This document shows, piece after piece, positions 1-6,525 of a DNA stretch of 23,703 nucleotides (position 1 is its first letter; every line of letters starts with the position of its first letter). The translations under genes were made by a program, and so were the position numbers. Under the pieces are notes generated by a model that searched no databases, was not told the DNA's origin, and saw only the letters and a list, made by a program, of their open reading frames with translations. Source of the stretch: a virus; the IMG/VR virus record IMGVR_UViG_3300007346_000250, positions 1 through 23,703 of that record; one strand, given 5' to 3'.

Positions 1-876
1 AGCCAGTTTCTTCTCGTAGATGGAAACGTAAGCTGAAGCCCATTCCTCCCTCATACCTGCATTGATTGACTTACCAAACTTCTTTTTGAGTTTTGCTCTT
101 CTCTTCTCAGCATCTGTCTTTGCTTTATCTGCATCAACTTCTTTTTTGTCTTGTACAGACTTAATAGCAGTACCAATCCTATCGAGTCCTGATCTTCCCG
201 ATCGATTCATTTCCTGCTGTTTCTTCAGAGGATCTTTAGCTTCTTTCATCGAACCACGAGTTCTTTCGGCCTTATCGTGATCGAAGTTTGGATCCTTCAT
301 TGGATCATAAGTCTTTCCCAAACCCCTGCCGCCGGTATACTTTTTAACCAGTCTATCGGCGTATTCTTTTTTAGACTCACCGGGTCTTCTAGCTTCAAAC
401 ATTTTCAGAAGACCCTCAATCGCATCAGATCTGTCTTGTGCAATCACAGAGGCGTGAATCTTAGCATTACCATGTTCATGAGTCACACGACCTTCCCATT
501 TCTCAATGAGAGGCTTACTCTCACGATAATTGAGGAATGATTCGATGGCGATGTTAGGTGCTTTCTCTTCCACCTTTTCATAAACTCTGTCGAATGCTTC
601 TGCGAGTCGAGTAATCTTATTCAAACGAACTTCAGTCTTTTCCTTATCAACTGCATCTTCCAAAGAAGAAGCAATCAACTCATAAGACTCATTGATGCTC
701 AGTTCCGAAAGGAACAAAAACTCAACAACCTCTTCGGCAAGATCAGTGAGGTCAGCGTCTGTCATCTTCGACAGTTTCATTGAGCTGATCTCATCTCTGG
801 ATTCGGAAAGTTCTCCTCTGATCCCGTCATCATGCACTGCAGAATATGCACGATACAGGTTATTCATATCCGACAT
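1..876 (-). CDS. Probable cyanophage virion structural protein, 3' end outside window
   Basis: The frame is open for 292 codons from ATG at 876 to base 1 and continues beyond the window. The protein starts MSDMNNLYRAYSAVHDD. It has an acidic helical N-terminal part (TDADLTDLAEEVVEFLF at about residues 39-55), then the phrases KPLIEKWEGRVTHEHGNAK and FEARRPGESKKEYADRL, and a Lys/Asp-rich stretch near residues 225-270. This pattern is familiar to me from structural proteins of T4-like cyanophages, which often share such an N-terminal region. The virion assignment is inferred from that resemblance and from the late-promoter motif just upstream (902-911). No enzymatic motif is visible. A second ATG four codons downstream is possible; the first is preceded only by a weak Shine-Dalgarno sequence. 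Confidence 0.75.
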   Translation of the reverse strand, partial: MSDMNNLYRAYSAVHDDGIRGELSESRDEISSMKLSKMTDADLTDLAEEVVEFLFLSELSINESYELIASSLEDAVDKEKTEVRLNKITRLAEAFDRVYEKVEEKAPNIAIESFLNYRESKPLIEKWEGRVTHEHGNAKIHASVIAQDRSDAIEGLLKMFEARRPGESKKEYADRLVKKYTGGRGLGKTYDPMKDPNFDHDKAERTRGSMKEAKDPLKKQQEMNRSGRSGLDRIGTAIKSVQDKKEVDADKAKTDAEKRRAKLKKKFGKSINAGMREEWASAYVSIYEKKLA

Positions 877-892
877 GACTCTAAGCAATAAC

Positions 893-1102
893 TTATTCAG
901 TGTTATTTATGGAATCCAAGATCTCTCGTTCTTCTTGATAAGGTTTTTCGTTCCTTTGATACAAATCCCAGGCACGTTGAATCTCTGGATACAACCAAAC
1001 ATCCCAATCATTAAAACAGTATTTCCAATTAACTGGATTAGTGACACAGGGAACAATCAGTGTTGTCCAGAGAGCAACAAAATATGCCCAGAAGTAATAC
1101 AT
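893..1102 (-). CDS. Small aromatic-rich membrane-associated protein
   Basis: This 69-aa ORF starts MYYFWAYFVALWTTLIVPCV. The N-terminal 20 residues are strongly hydrophobic and rich in Trp, Tyr and Phe, suggesting one membrane segment, followed by a polar C-terminal half with many Trp and Tyr residues. Its ATG overlaps the TAA stop of the upstream gene by one base (TAATG), a usual translational-coupling arrangement. No strong ribosome-binding site is present, so expression would depend on coupling. A late promoter for the next gene lies inside its 3' end. I do not recognise a function. Confidence 0.55.
   Translation of the reverse strand: MYYFWAYFVALWTTLIVPCVTNPVNWKYCFNDWDVWLYPEIQRAWDLYQRNEKPYQEEREILDSINNTE
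902..911 (-). promoter_or_regulatory. T4-like late promoter (CATAAATAAC)
   Basis: On the minus strand the sequence reads CATAAATAAC, one base from the T4 late-promoter core TATAAATA. It lies about 26 nt upstream of the ATG at 876 and inside the last codons of the preceding small gene. The same ATAAATAAC core occurs before uvsW and before the gp19-like gene. Recognition by the phage sigma factor gp55 is inferred from T4. Confidence 0.6.
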
Positions 1103-1317
1103 TAGAACAAATGTGGATTATTTTCTCCGTCCCTACCAAGGTTCTCCAACGAATCCATAAGTTTATCCGCGGACTGGAGAATATCAATCCTGTGTAGGAT
1201 ATCAGCGATCGACTGACACACCATTGTTCTTTCATTTCTTGCAGCAAAGGCAAGAGCATTTCTAAGAGCCCCCTCTGCTTCTTTTAATGAATCACTAACA
1301 CTATCAGACAGCGCCAT
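1102..1317 (-). CDS. Conserved small cyanophage protein of unknown function
   Basis: The 71-aa product starts MALSDSVSDSLKEAEGALRN and looks all-helical (ALAFAARNERT, SIADILHRIDILQSADKLMDSLENL). The ATG at 1317 is preferred over the one at 1323 because a strong AAGGAGG stands six bases before it, whereas the first ATG directly abuts that site. The gene overlaps the 3' end of its upstream neighbour by 14 bases. Its general look fits small conserved cyanophage proteins, but no function is known to me. Confidence 0.7.
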   Translation of the reverse strand: MALSDSVSDSLKEAEGALRNALAFAARNERTMVCQSIADILHRIDILQSADKLMDSLENLGRDGENNPHLF

Positions 1318-1516
1318 CTTCATCCTCCTTCTTATTGAATCCTAAAGTTGTTTTATTGTCTGATCTGTTCCTCATCGCAACACCAGCAAGACTCTCCATA
1401 ATTGCAAGAATGTCTTCTGTTTTTGCTCCTTCGCCAAGTTGTTCAGCAACAAAGAAATACTTAGGCATAAACTCATCAGCTGCTTCTTTATACTCATCAA
1501 GAGTGATTGGTTTCAA
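1304..1516 (-). CDS. Conserved small protein with TTG start
   Basis: This 70-aa protein begins (M)KPITLDEYKEAADEFMPKY and continues FFVAEQLGEGAKTEDILAIM. It is helical and acidic and ends in a charged tail (KKEDEDGAV). The start is TTG at 1516, eight bases after a clear AAGGAG, and no ATG is available near the N-terminus. It follows the 28-aa membrane ORF by two bases and overlaps the next gene. I cannot assign a function. Confidence 0.7.
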   Translation of the reverse strand: MKPITLDEYKEAADEFMPKYFFVAEQLGEGAKTEDILAIMESLAGVAMRNRSDNKTTLGFNKKEDEDGAV

Positions 1517-1518
1517 AA

Positions 1519-1605
1519 TTAATTCTCCTTATCAATAAATTCTCTTACTACACAAATGAGCACTCCAATTACAAATCCAAGAATGGCGAACTCCAATGTC
1601 GTCAA
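1519..1605 (-). CDS. 28-aa single-span membrane micropeptide, TTG start
   Basis: The sequence encodes (M)TTLEFAILGFVIGVLICVV followed by REFIDKEN and a TAA stop. About 17 hydrophobic residues are followed by a charged tail, a typical one-helix membrane peptide. The TTG start overlaps the TGA stop of mazG (TTGA) and has an excellent AAGGAGG seven bases upstream, inside the last mazG codons. The stop is followed two bases later by the TTG of the next gene. The strong ribosome-binding site and tight packing argue for real translation. Its function is unknown. Confidence 0.6.
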   Translation of the reverse strand: MTTLEFAILGFVIGVLICVVREFIDKEN

Positions 1606-2006
1606 AGATCCCCCTCCTTACGGTTTTCAGAATAGTGAACATCAAACTGTCCCCCTGGATAACGTGCCTTCAGTTTGTCCACGTTCATTTCAATGATCTC
1701 ATCAATAGTAGTATTAAGACCCATACATGCTTGAGCAACATACCACATAATATCACCTAACTCTCTCTTCAGGTGGAACAAGTTCTCCTCATTGACAGGT
1801 TTACCTTGAAAGACAATCTTCTTGACTACTTCGGTGAATTCACCTGCTTCTGCACACATACCTACAGATGCAGTAAGCAGTCGCTCGGCAGGAAACTCTT
1901 CACCTTCAAGTTCTTGGATACGATATACAAAAGCTTCGTGATCTTTACTTGGTTCTGAAGTAACGGCATCAACAAACTCCAAGTATTTTTTAGTGTTTAC
2001 AGTCAT
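1602..2006 (-). CDS. mazG: MazG-like nucleoside triphosphate pyrophosphohydrolase
   Basis: This 134-aa protein has the all-alpha NTP pyrophosphohydrolase metal-binding signature: EAGE at residues 53-56 and ELGD at 82-85, in the context CAEAGEFTEVVKK and LKRELGDIMWYVAQA. Enzymes of this family hydrolyse (d)NTPs to monophosphates. Phage MazG has been proposed to clean nucleotide pools or to influence host alarmone levels; its substrate cannot be read from sequence. The ATG at 2006 overlaps the upstream stop (TGATG). Its first 15 codons are duplicated 297 bases upstream (2256-2303). MazG is a frequent accessory gene in T4-like cyanophages. Confidence 0.9.
   Translation of the reverse strand: MTVNTKKYLEFVDAVTSEPSKDHEAFVYRIQELEGEEFPAERLLTASVGMCAEAGEFTEVVKKIVFQGKPVNEENLFHLKRELGDIMWYVAQACMGLNTTIDEIIEMNVDKLKARYPGGQFDVHYSENRKEGDL
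1963..1996 (-). repeat. mazG: 34-bp direct repeat, copy A (mazG 5' end)
   Basis: Bases 1963-1996 are identical to 2260-2293 over all 34 positions, at a spacing of exactly 297 bp. This copy encodes NTKKYLEFVDAV near the start of the intact mazG. The similarity fades just outside the block, although the CAT of each start codon also aligns. Confidence 0.95.
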
Positions 2007-2266
2007 CAAATTTCAATAGGTTGTAGTTCGGATTCTGGAAGAATTTTTTGTTCTGGAAGTTCTGGGTCAGGTGCAACTGAAGTATGAAATATATCTACAG
2101 TCTTTGGTGGGTTGGGAAGATAAATCTTTTCATAGGTAAATTCAGGATGAAGAGATAACATTTTTTCTACATCTCTCATAGTACCACAATGACAGTATCG
2201 ATTACCATCATTATTTCTTATTTCAAAATAATGAGGTTGTTCTTTAGTAACCAATTCAGACGGCAT
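2006..2266 (-). CDS. Small cysteine/histidine-containing protein between mazG repeats
   Basis: The 86-aa product starts MPSELVTKEQPHYFEIRNND and contains RYCHCGTMRDVEKML, then a proline-rich C-terminal half (LPNPPKTVDIF, SVAPDPELPEQKI). The ATG at 2266 has GGAG seven bases upstream, and that GGAG lies within the duplicated mazG segment. A TTG at 2296 in the same frame, overlapping the upstream TGA and with AAAGGA nine bases before it, would add ten residues read from the repeat in another frame. The gene sits exactly between the two copies of the 34-bp repeat, so it may be a late arrival. Its function is unknown. Confidence 0.65.
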   Translation of the reverse strand: MPSELVTKEQPHYFEIRNNDGNRYCHCGTMRDVEKMLSLHPEFTYEKIYLPNPPKTVDIFHTSVAPDPELPEQKILPESELQPIEI

Positions 2267-2303
2267 CAACAAACTCCAAGTATTTTTTAGTGTCAACGTT
2301 CAT
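2256..2303 (-). pseudogene. mazG: Truncated duplicate of the mazG 5' end
   Basis: Starting from ATG at 2303, the minus strand encodes MNVDTKKYLEFVDAV and then a TGA stop. The intact mazG begins MTVNTKKYLEFVDAV, 297 bp downstream. The reading frame is lost at the point where the 86-aa gene begins, so this is a remnant and cannot make an enzyme. Its GGAG appears to serve as the ribosome-binding site of the 86-aa gene. Confidence 0.65.
2260..2293 (-). repeat. 34-bp direct repeat, copy B (mazG remnant)
   Basis: This is the second exact copy of the segment at 1963-1996. It lies across the end of the 58-aa gene and the start of the 86-aa gene. Together the two copies flank the 86-aa gene like the scars of a recombination or duplication event. 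Confidence 0.95.
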
Positions 2304-2469
2304 AATCCTTTCCCCAATTTCCAGTTTCCTTCAGATAATCAACAAACTGCTGTTCATAAAAATCCAATTCTTGTTCATTTTTAATTTTCATCTTCAGTTC
2401 GTGAACTGAAAACTCTGTATTAAATCCTGGCAATCTTGTCTTAAATGGTTCTAGATAATAATGTTTCAA
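2293..2469 (-). CDS. 58-aa hypothetical protein, TTG start overlapping gp41 stop
   Basis: The frame reads (M)KHYYLEPFKTRLPGFNTEF, continues through SVHELKMKIKNEQELDF, and ends ETGNWGKDYER. TTG is the only usable start: it overlaps the TGA of gp41 (TTGA), with GAGG about ten bases upstream inside the gp41 tail. The gene fills a gap of about 160 bases that would otherwise be empty, and it is uninterrupted. The amino acid mix is protein-like, with aromatic residues and amphipathic helices. Its function is unknown, and its 3' end runs into repeat copy B. Confidence 0.6.
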   Translation of the reverse strand: MKHYYLEPFKTRLPGFNTEFSVHELKMKIKNEQELDFYEQQFVDYLKETGNWGKDYER

Positions 2470-3842
2470 AACTTAAATCCCTCAAATGATTTCTTTGGCT
2501 TCTCCCCTTGGGGATTATAATCCGGTTCATTTCCTCCGTCAAGAAGTTCATCCTGAGCCGACTGCTCACAATCATAAAGTCTCATCTTGGCTCTGTCGAT
2601 TCCAATCACAAACCTCTTGTAAATTGTTGGATCATTATAACGATTCTTCAATTGCTTTACAAGTATCTGTCCCAGTGACTCAAGCTCGTCAGTTGAAATA
2701 AGGGCAAACATAAGATCAGCAGTAGCAGGCAAACCAAAGGATTCAGAAGTATCAGTGAGTTCAACGTCACTGCTGCCAAAACCAGAGCGAGTGGTCTGCG
2801 TGGCAGAAACGATAGGGACGTTTGCCTCGACAGCCAACCCTCGAAGCTCCTCAGCAATCGCTTTGATATAGCTATATGAATTGACAGAACCCATTTTGCT
2901 ATACCTGCTGGAAGCACATATATTAAGGTAATCAATGAAAATAATGTCAGGTCTAAATGACTTCTTAAGAGAAAGTTCGTTAAGGAGTCCACGGAAGTGG
3001 CCACAATGTGCAGAGGCGGTTGGATATTCTTTGATGATTAATGTTCCCTGTGTCTTCTTAGCAAGATTATTTACCTTAGTCTCAAACATTGTCTTAGGAA
3101 GATCAGCAATGTCCTGAATGTTGAGGTTTAAGAGATTGGCATCAATCCTCTCGGCAATCTTCTCTTCAGCCATCTCCATTGTAACGTAAAGAACGTTCTT
3201 ACCAGAAAGAAGAACAGAAGAAGCCATATGACACATAAAGAGAGACTTACCGACACCAGTCCCAGCAAGAGCAATATTGAGTGTCTTATTAGGCAATCCA
3301 CCCTTTGTAATCCTGTTAAAGTATTCCAAGTCGAAAGGAATCCTGGATTCTTTCTTATTGTAGAGTTCATATCTTAACTCGTAGTCCAGAAGATAATCAT
3401 GCCCCACATGGCTGTCAAAACTTACGGCAAGGGCATTAGAAAGAATGGACGGAATGGCATCGGGTGTCTTCTTATCGTCATTCCCATCAGCGATAGAAAT
3501 CGACTCCAGAAGTGCCAAGTAAATGGCACGGTCACGACACCACTTCTCCGTAGTGTCTAACAGCCAGTTATACTCAACCGGCTCTTCATCTAAGTAAGAA
3601 ATAATCTTAGAGATTTCCCTGAAGATTGTTTCATTGATATCTGTTCTCTTCTCAATCTCAATGGAGAGGATTTCCTTAGTTGGCACCTCATTATATTGAG
3701 TGACAAAATTGAAGATCTCTTGGAAGATAACTTGTTGATTGTTTTCTTGAAAGAACTCTTTCTTAATGAAGGGAATTGCCTTTCTAAGAAACTCCTCATT
3801 GTGAATTAAGTTTTTAAGAATGAGAATCTCAATCTTATCCAT
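2466..3842 (-). CDS. 41: Replicative DNA helicase, T4 gp41-like (DnaB family)
   Basis: This 458-aa protein has the RecA-type ATPase core of DnaB-family helicases: Walker A GTGVGKS at residues 194-200 and Walker B IIFIDYLN around residue 304. A helical N-terminal domain of about 150 residues precedes the core. It should form the hexameric helicase that unwinds DNA ahead of the lagging-strand machinery and works with a primase (gp61 in T4, not in this window). The length matches the T4 family (about 475 aa). The ATG at 3842 overlaps the stop of the oxygenase gene by eight bases. The acidic, Lys-rich C-terminal tail is usual. There is no sign of the inteins known in some environmental gp41 genes. 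Confidence 0.93.
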   Translation of the reverse strand: MDKIEILILKNLIHNEEFLRKAIPFIKKEFFQENNQQVIFQEIFNFVTQYNEVPTKEILSIEIEKRTDINETIFREISKIISYLDEEPVEYNWLLDTTEKWCRDRAIYLALLESISIADGNDDKKTPDAIPSILSNALAVSFDSHVGHDYLLDYELRYELYNKKESRIPFDLEYFNRITKGGLPNKTLNIALAGTGVGKSLFMCHMASSVLLSGKNVLYVTMEMAEEKIAERIDANLLNLNIQDIADLPKTMFETKVNNLAKKTQGTLIIKEYPTASAHCGHFRGLLNELSLKKSFRPDIIFIDYLNICASSRYSKMGSVNSYSYIKAIAEELRGLAVEANVPIVSATQTTRSGFGSSDVELTDTSESFGLPATADLMFALISTDELESLGQILVKQLKNRYNDPTIYKRFVIGIDRAKMRLYDCEQSAQDELLDGGNEPDYNPQGEKPKKSFEGFKF

Positions 3843-4356
3843 AATGAATGTATGTGCTCAAGATGTACTTTGTATTATCAGTGGGAGGGAGTCCAGCATG
3901 TGGATATTCCCAGGTGGGAGGAAACACAGTGACCCTTCCACATTCGGGTTTCACTCGTTCTCCAGACATTGTGAATTGTGTCTCTCCGTCGTTATCGTTT
4001 AGATAGAAAATAAAAGCAACTGCTCTCTTTGCTGTGTTGTAGTTATCCACATCAACATGTTCATCAAACCTTTCTTCCCCTGAGGTATTATAACGCTTCA
4101 ATCGAAATTCCTCAAGAAACTTCCACTTTGGCATGAAAGGATTCTTGAGGTCTTTCTTATACTTGTCGTATGCAACCTTTGTGAGGTTCACCAAACTTGC
4201 AACAAGATGTGGATGATGAATGTTCAAATTCAATTGATGAAAACAGGGTTTGTGATCATGATTCACAAATTCATGGTGATGAGAATCAGACTCAAAAATC
4301 TTAATCAAATTCTCACATGTTCCAGATGGAATCACATCATCATATACTTTCACCAT
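3835..4356 (-). CDS. 2OG-Fe(II) oxygenase (prolyl-hydroxylase-like)
   Basis: This 173-aa protein carries the Fe(II) triad H100-x-D102 (in FDEHVDVDNY) and H153 (in WEYPHAG). K163 is a candidate 2-oxoglutarate-binding residue. The strand AVAFIFYLND and the motif GRVTVFPP fit the double-stranded beta-helix of P4H-type enzymes, which hydroxylate a substrate using oxygen and 2-oxoglutarate. The substrate is unknown. The ATG at 4356 follows AGGAG by seven bases and is preferred over the longer reading from 4377. The gene overlaps the uvsX 3' end by 17 bases, so the two are co-transcribed. Such oxygenases are common in T4-like cyanophages. Confidence 0.87.
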   Translation of the reverse strand: MVKVYDDVIPSGTCENLIKIFESDSHHHEFVNHDHKPCFHQLNLNIHHPHLVASLVNLTKVAYDKYKKDLKNPFMPKWKFLEEFRLKRYNTSGEERFDEHVDVDNYNTAKRAVAFIFYLNDNDGETQFTMSGERVKPECGRVTVFPPTWEYPHAGLPPTDNTKYILSTYIHYG

Positions 4357-5350
4357 AAGAAAACTCCTGCTTTGCAATTGTGTCTAATTTTTCAAGAACC
4401 TCTTGGGTAAAGTAACTCTCAGGTTCTTTCATGATCTGTTTGGCATAAACCTTTTTGCCATCCATTTCATAACGACCGGCGGTATTCTTCCAGAGACCTC
4501 CCAGTTCACCCAGTTCCAACAAACCATAATATCGGTCTAAACCTCTTTCGTCATAATAAAGACGAACTGTGACATCCTTATTCTCTTTACTCAGACGCGA
4601 CTTAGCAGTCTTTGCCTTGATAAGATTTCCAATGACATCTTTTCCATCTTTCTCCTTCTTCTTAGTGAGGTAAATGATAGTCGATGAAGCATATTTGAGT
4701 CCGCTTCCTCCACCCATTTCTTTAGTTGGGACATAAGCTCCGATGACATCATAGGTATGATTAGTTACTATCATTGGTATTTTAGCTTGGCCGAGCTTTA
4801 GGGTGAGCATTCTAAATGCCCCCTTCACAAGCTGCGACTTGGTCATGTCTCGAACATTCTTCTCATCCAAAGCATCCTGAATCTCTTTCTCTGTGGATAA
4901 CATTCCCAGAGAATCTAGAACAAACATGCAAGGTTTTCTCTCTTCTTCTGGTGTTTTCTGGTAAAGGTCCACAGCCTGAAGAGCTTTCTGTCTGAACTGT
5001 TCGATAGTGACAACGTTAACAACTACAACTCGTTTAAGGTCTATTCCACGACTTGTAAGAAGAGACTTATTAACTGCTGCTTCAGTGTCAAAGTACAGAC
5101 AGTAACCATCAGGATTAGAATCCAGAAAGTTTTTAACAACAGCGAGAGAGAAGAAAGTCTTTCCAGTAGAAGACTCCCCAGCAATGGCAGTAATCTTGTT
5201 CCCAGATACACCGCCAAATATACTACCTGAAACCAGTGCGTTAAAAATGTACGAACCTGTGTCCACATAAGTCTCTGAGTCATCAATGTCAGAAGCAAGT
5301 TGTGTGTACTCGTCCCCAATCTCCTTTACAATGTCACGTAAGAAATCCAT
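4340..5350 (-). CDS. uvsX: UvsX RecA-like recombinase
   Basis: The 336-aa product starts MDFLRDIVKEIGDEY and has Walker A GESSTGKT at residues 58-65 and a Walker B strand CMFVLDSLGML near residues 141-151. The stretch MTKSQLVKGAFRML and the loop KEMGGGSGLKYAS are typical of cyanophage UvsX. It catalyses strand exchange for recombination-dependent replication, loaded by UvsY. The ATG at 5350 lies five bases after the gene 43 stop. An in-frame TTG at 5401 would extend it by 17 residues into the gene 43 tail and is less likely. The length is a little shorter than T4 UvsX (about 390 aa), as expected in cyanophages. Confidence 0.95.
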   Translation of the reverse strand: MDFLRDIVKEIGDEYTQLASDIDDSETYVDTGSYIFNALVSGSIFGGVSGNKITAIAGESSTGKTFFSLAVVKNFLDSNPDGYCLYFDTEAAVNKSLLTSRGIDLKRVVVVNVVTIEQFRQKALQAVDLYQKTPEEERKPCMFVLDSLGMLSTEKEIQDALDEKNVRDMTKSQLVKGAFRMLTLKLGQAKIPMIVTNHTYDVIGAYVPTKEMGGGSGLKYASSTIIYLTKKKEKDGKDVIGNLIKAKTAKSRLSKENKDVTVRLYYDERGLDRYYGLLELGELGGLWKNTAGRYEMDGKKVYAKQIMKEPESYFTQEVLEKLDTIAKQEFSYGESI

Positions 5351-5355
5351 ATCTT

Positions 5356-6525
5356 CTATCCGAAAAATAACTCCAAGTTTGTTGTTTTCTCTACGTTCCA
5401 ACCAATGGAATCAAGAATTGTCTTGACAGGTTCGAGAAATGCTTTTTCAAATTGTAAGTCATAATCAATGTATTTGTCAAGTCCAAGTTCATGAGGAAAC
5501 TCAGAAATAAAAGAGATAACATTTTCTCTAATAGGGTTTGCCTTCTTCAGATGAATAAACTTTATCTTCTCACCATTATCAATCATTGAATACTTATTTC
5601 CCAATCCTTTCTCTTTAATGTAATGGTTGTAAAGAAGGCAACCCCTAACATGCATTGGGCACCCCTTTCCATAGATGTGTGTGGATGATTTATGCTTCTT
5701 CAAATCAGAAACTTTACGAGGAAAGGCAATCTCCTCGATGGCCATCTTTTTGAAATCAGATCGGCAATTATCAATGAACTTGATCACATCATCTTCTGTT
5801 CCTTCCATCATCAACTTCAGGGCATCCTTGATCATCTTTCGACAGGGAGCAGGTGTGGAGGACTTCACTGCCTCAATGCCCATAATCTTCAGTTTTGGTT
5901 CCTCATAACGAACACCCTCACTGTCCCAAACATTTAGAATGTAACGCTTCTTCGCTGTCCAAATTCCACGATCGGCGATGTTCTCTCGCTTCATCTGCAT
6001 CTTCTGGTCATAAGCATTCACATAATCAGCAAGTTGGGTGTAACACTTATCAATGAATGGTTCTAGTTGATCTTTACAGATCTTGTCGATCATGCTGACT
6101 GTTTTCTCTTTATCGCCCTTAAACTTTGTCAGAAACTTATTCACAACACCTTGGAAGTTGATGTAAATGGAATCAGTGTCAGAAGCAATCACATAATCAA
6201 CACCCTCCGTCTCCAGAATCTTATTGATGAATCCATTCATCTTATTTTCAATCCATCGGATGCTGACCTGTCCAGAGAGTGTCACTGCTTCAGCATTGGC
6301 AAGTTTATAGTAACGAAACCATTCATTACCCAGAGCACCATAAGCGGAGTTTAGAGTCACCTTTCTTACAAGTTGAAAGTTACTAAACTTAGAAATGTCT
6401 TTTATGGTTTCATCTCTCAACTTCCTCAACTCATTATCAGAAAGATGAGAGTAATCGCTCTCAGATGCTGTAATTCTTTGTGGTTGCTTACCTGCTTCGT
6501 CATCCCCACCAATCAGAAATCCGAT
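5356..6525 (-). CDS. 43: DNA polymerase gp43, C-terminal part (second cistron of split gene)
   Basis: This cistron holds the part of the family B polymerase missing from 7292-8755: motif B (VRKVTLNSAYGALGN), motif C (YVIASDTDSIYI, with catalytic DTDS), the KKRY motif, thumb residues, and the C-terminal clamp-binding tail LELFFG. The reading frame is open from 6552. No ATG or GTG occurs upstream of a conserved region; the first ordinary start is TTG at 6429, without a ribosome-binding site. A perfect AAAGGAGGTG at 6531-6540 stands seven bases before an in-frame ATC at 6525, which I take as the likely, non-canonical start. The 32 residues so added include SDYSHLSDNE, which runs smoothly into the fingers helix. 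The start is the uncertain part; the identity is not. Confidence 0.85.
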   Translation of the reverse strand: MGFLIGGDDEAGKQPQRITASESDYSHLSDNELRKLRDETIKDISKFSNFQLVRKVTLNSAYGALGNEWFRYYKLANAEAVTLSGQVSIRWIENKMNGFINKILETEGVDYVIASDTDSIYINFQGVVNKFLTKFKGDKEKTVSMIDKICKDQLEPFIDKCYTQLADYVNAYDQKMQMKRENIADRGIWTAKKRYILNVWDSEGVRYEEPKLKIMGIEAVKSSTPAPCRKMIKDALKLMMEGTEDDVIKFIDNCRSDFKKMAIEEIAFPRKVSDLKKHKSSTHIYGKGCPMHVRGCLLYNHYIKEKGLGNKYSMIDNGEKIKFIHLKKANPIRENVISFISEFPHELGLDKYIDYDLQFEKAFLEPVKTILDSIGWNVEKTTNLELFFG

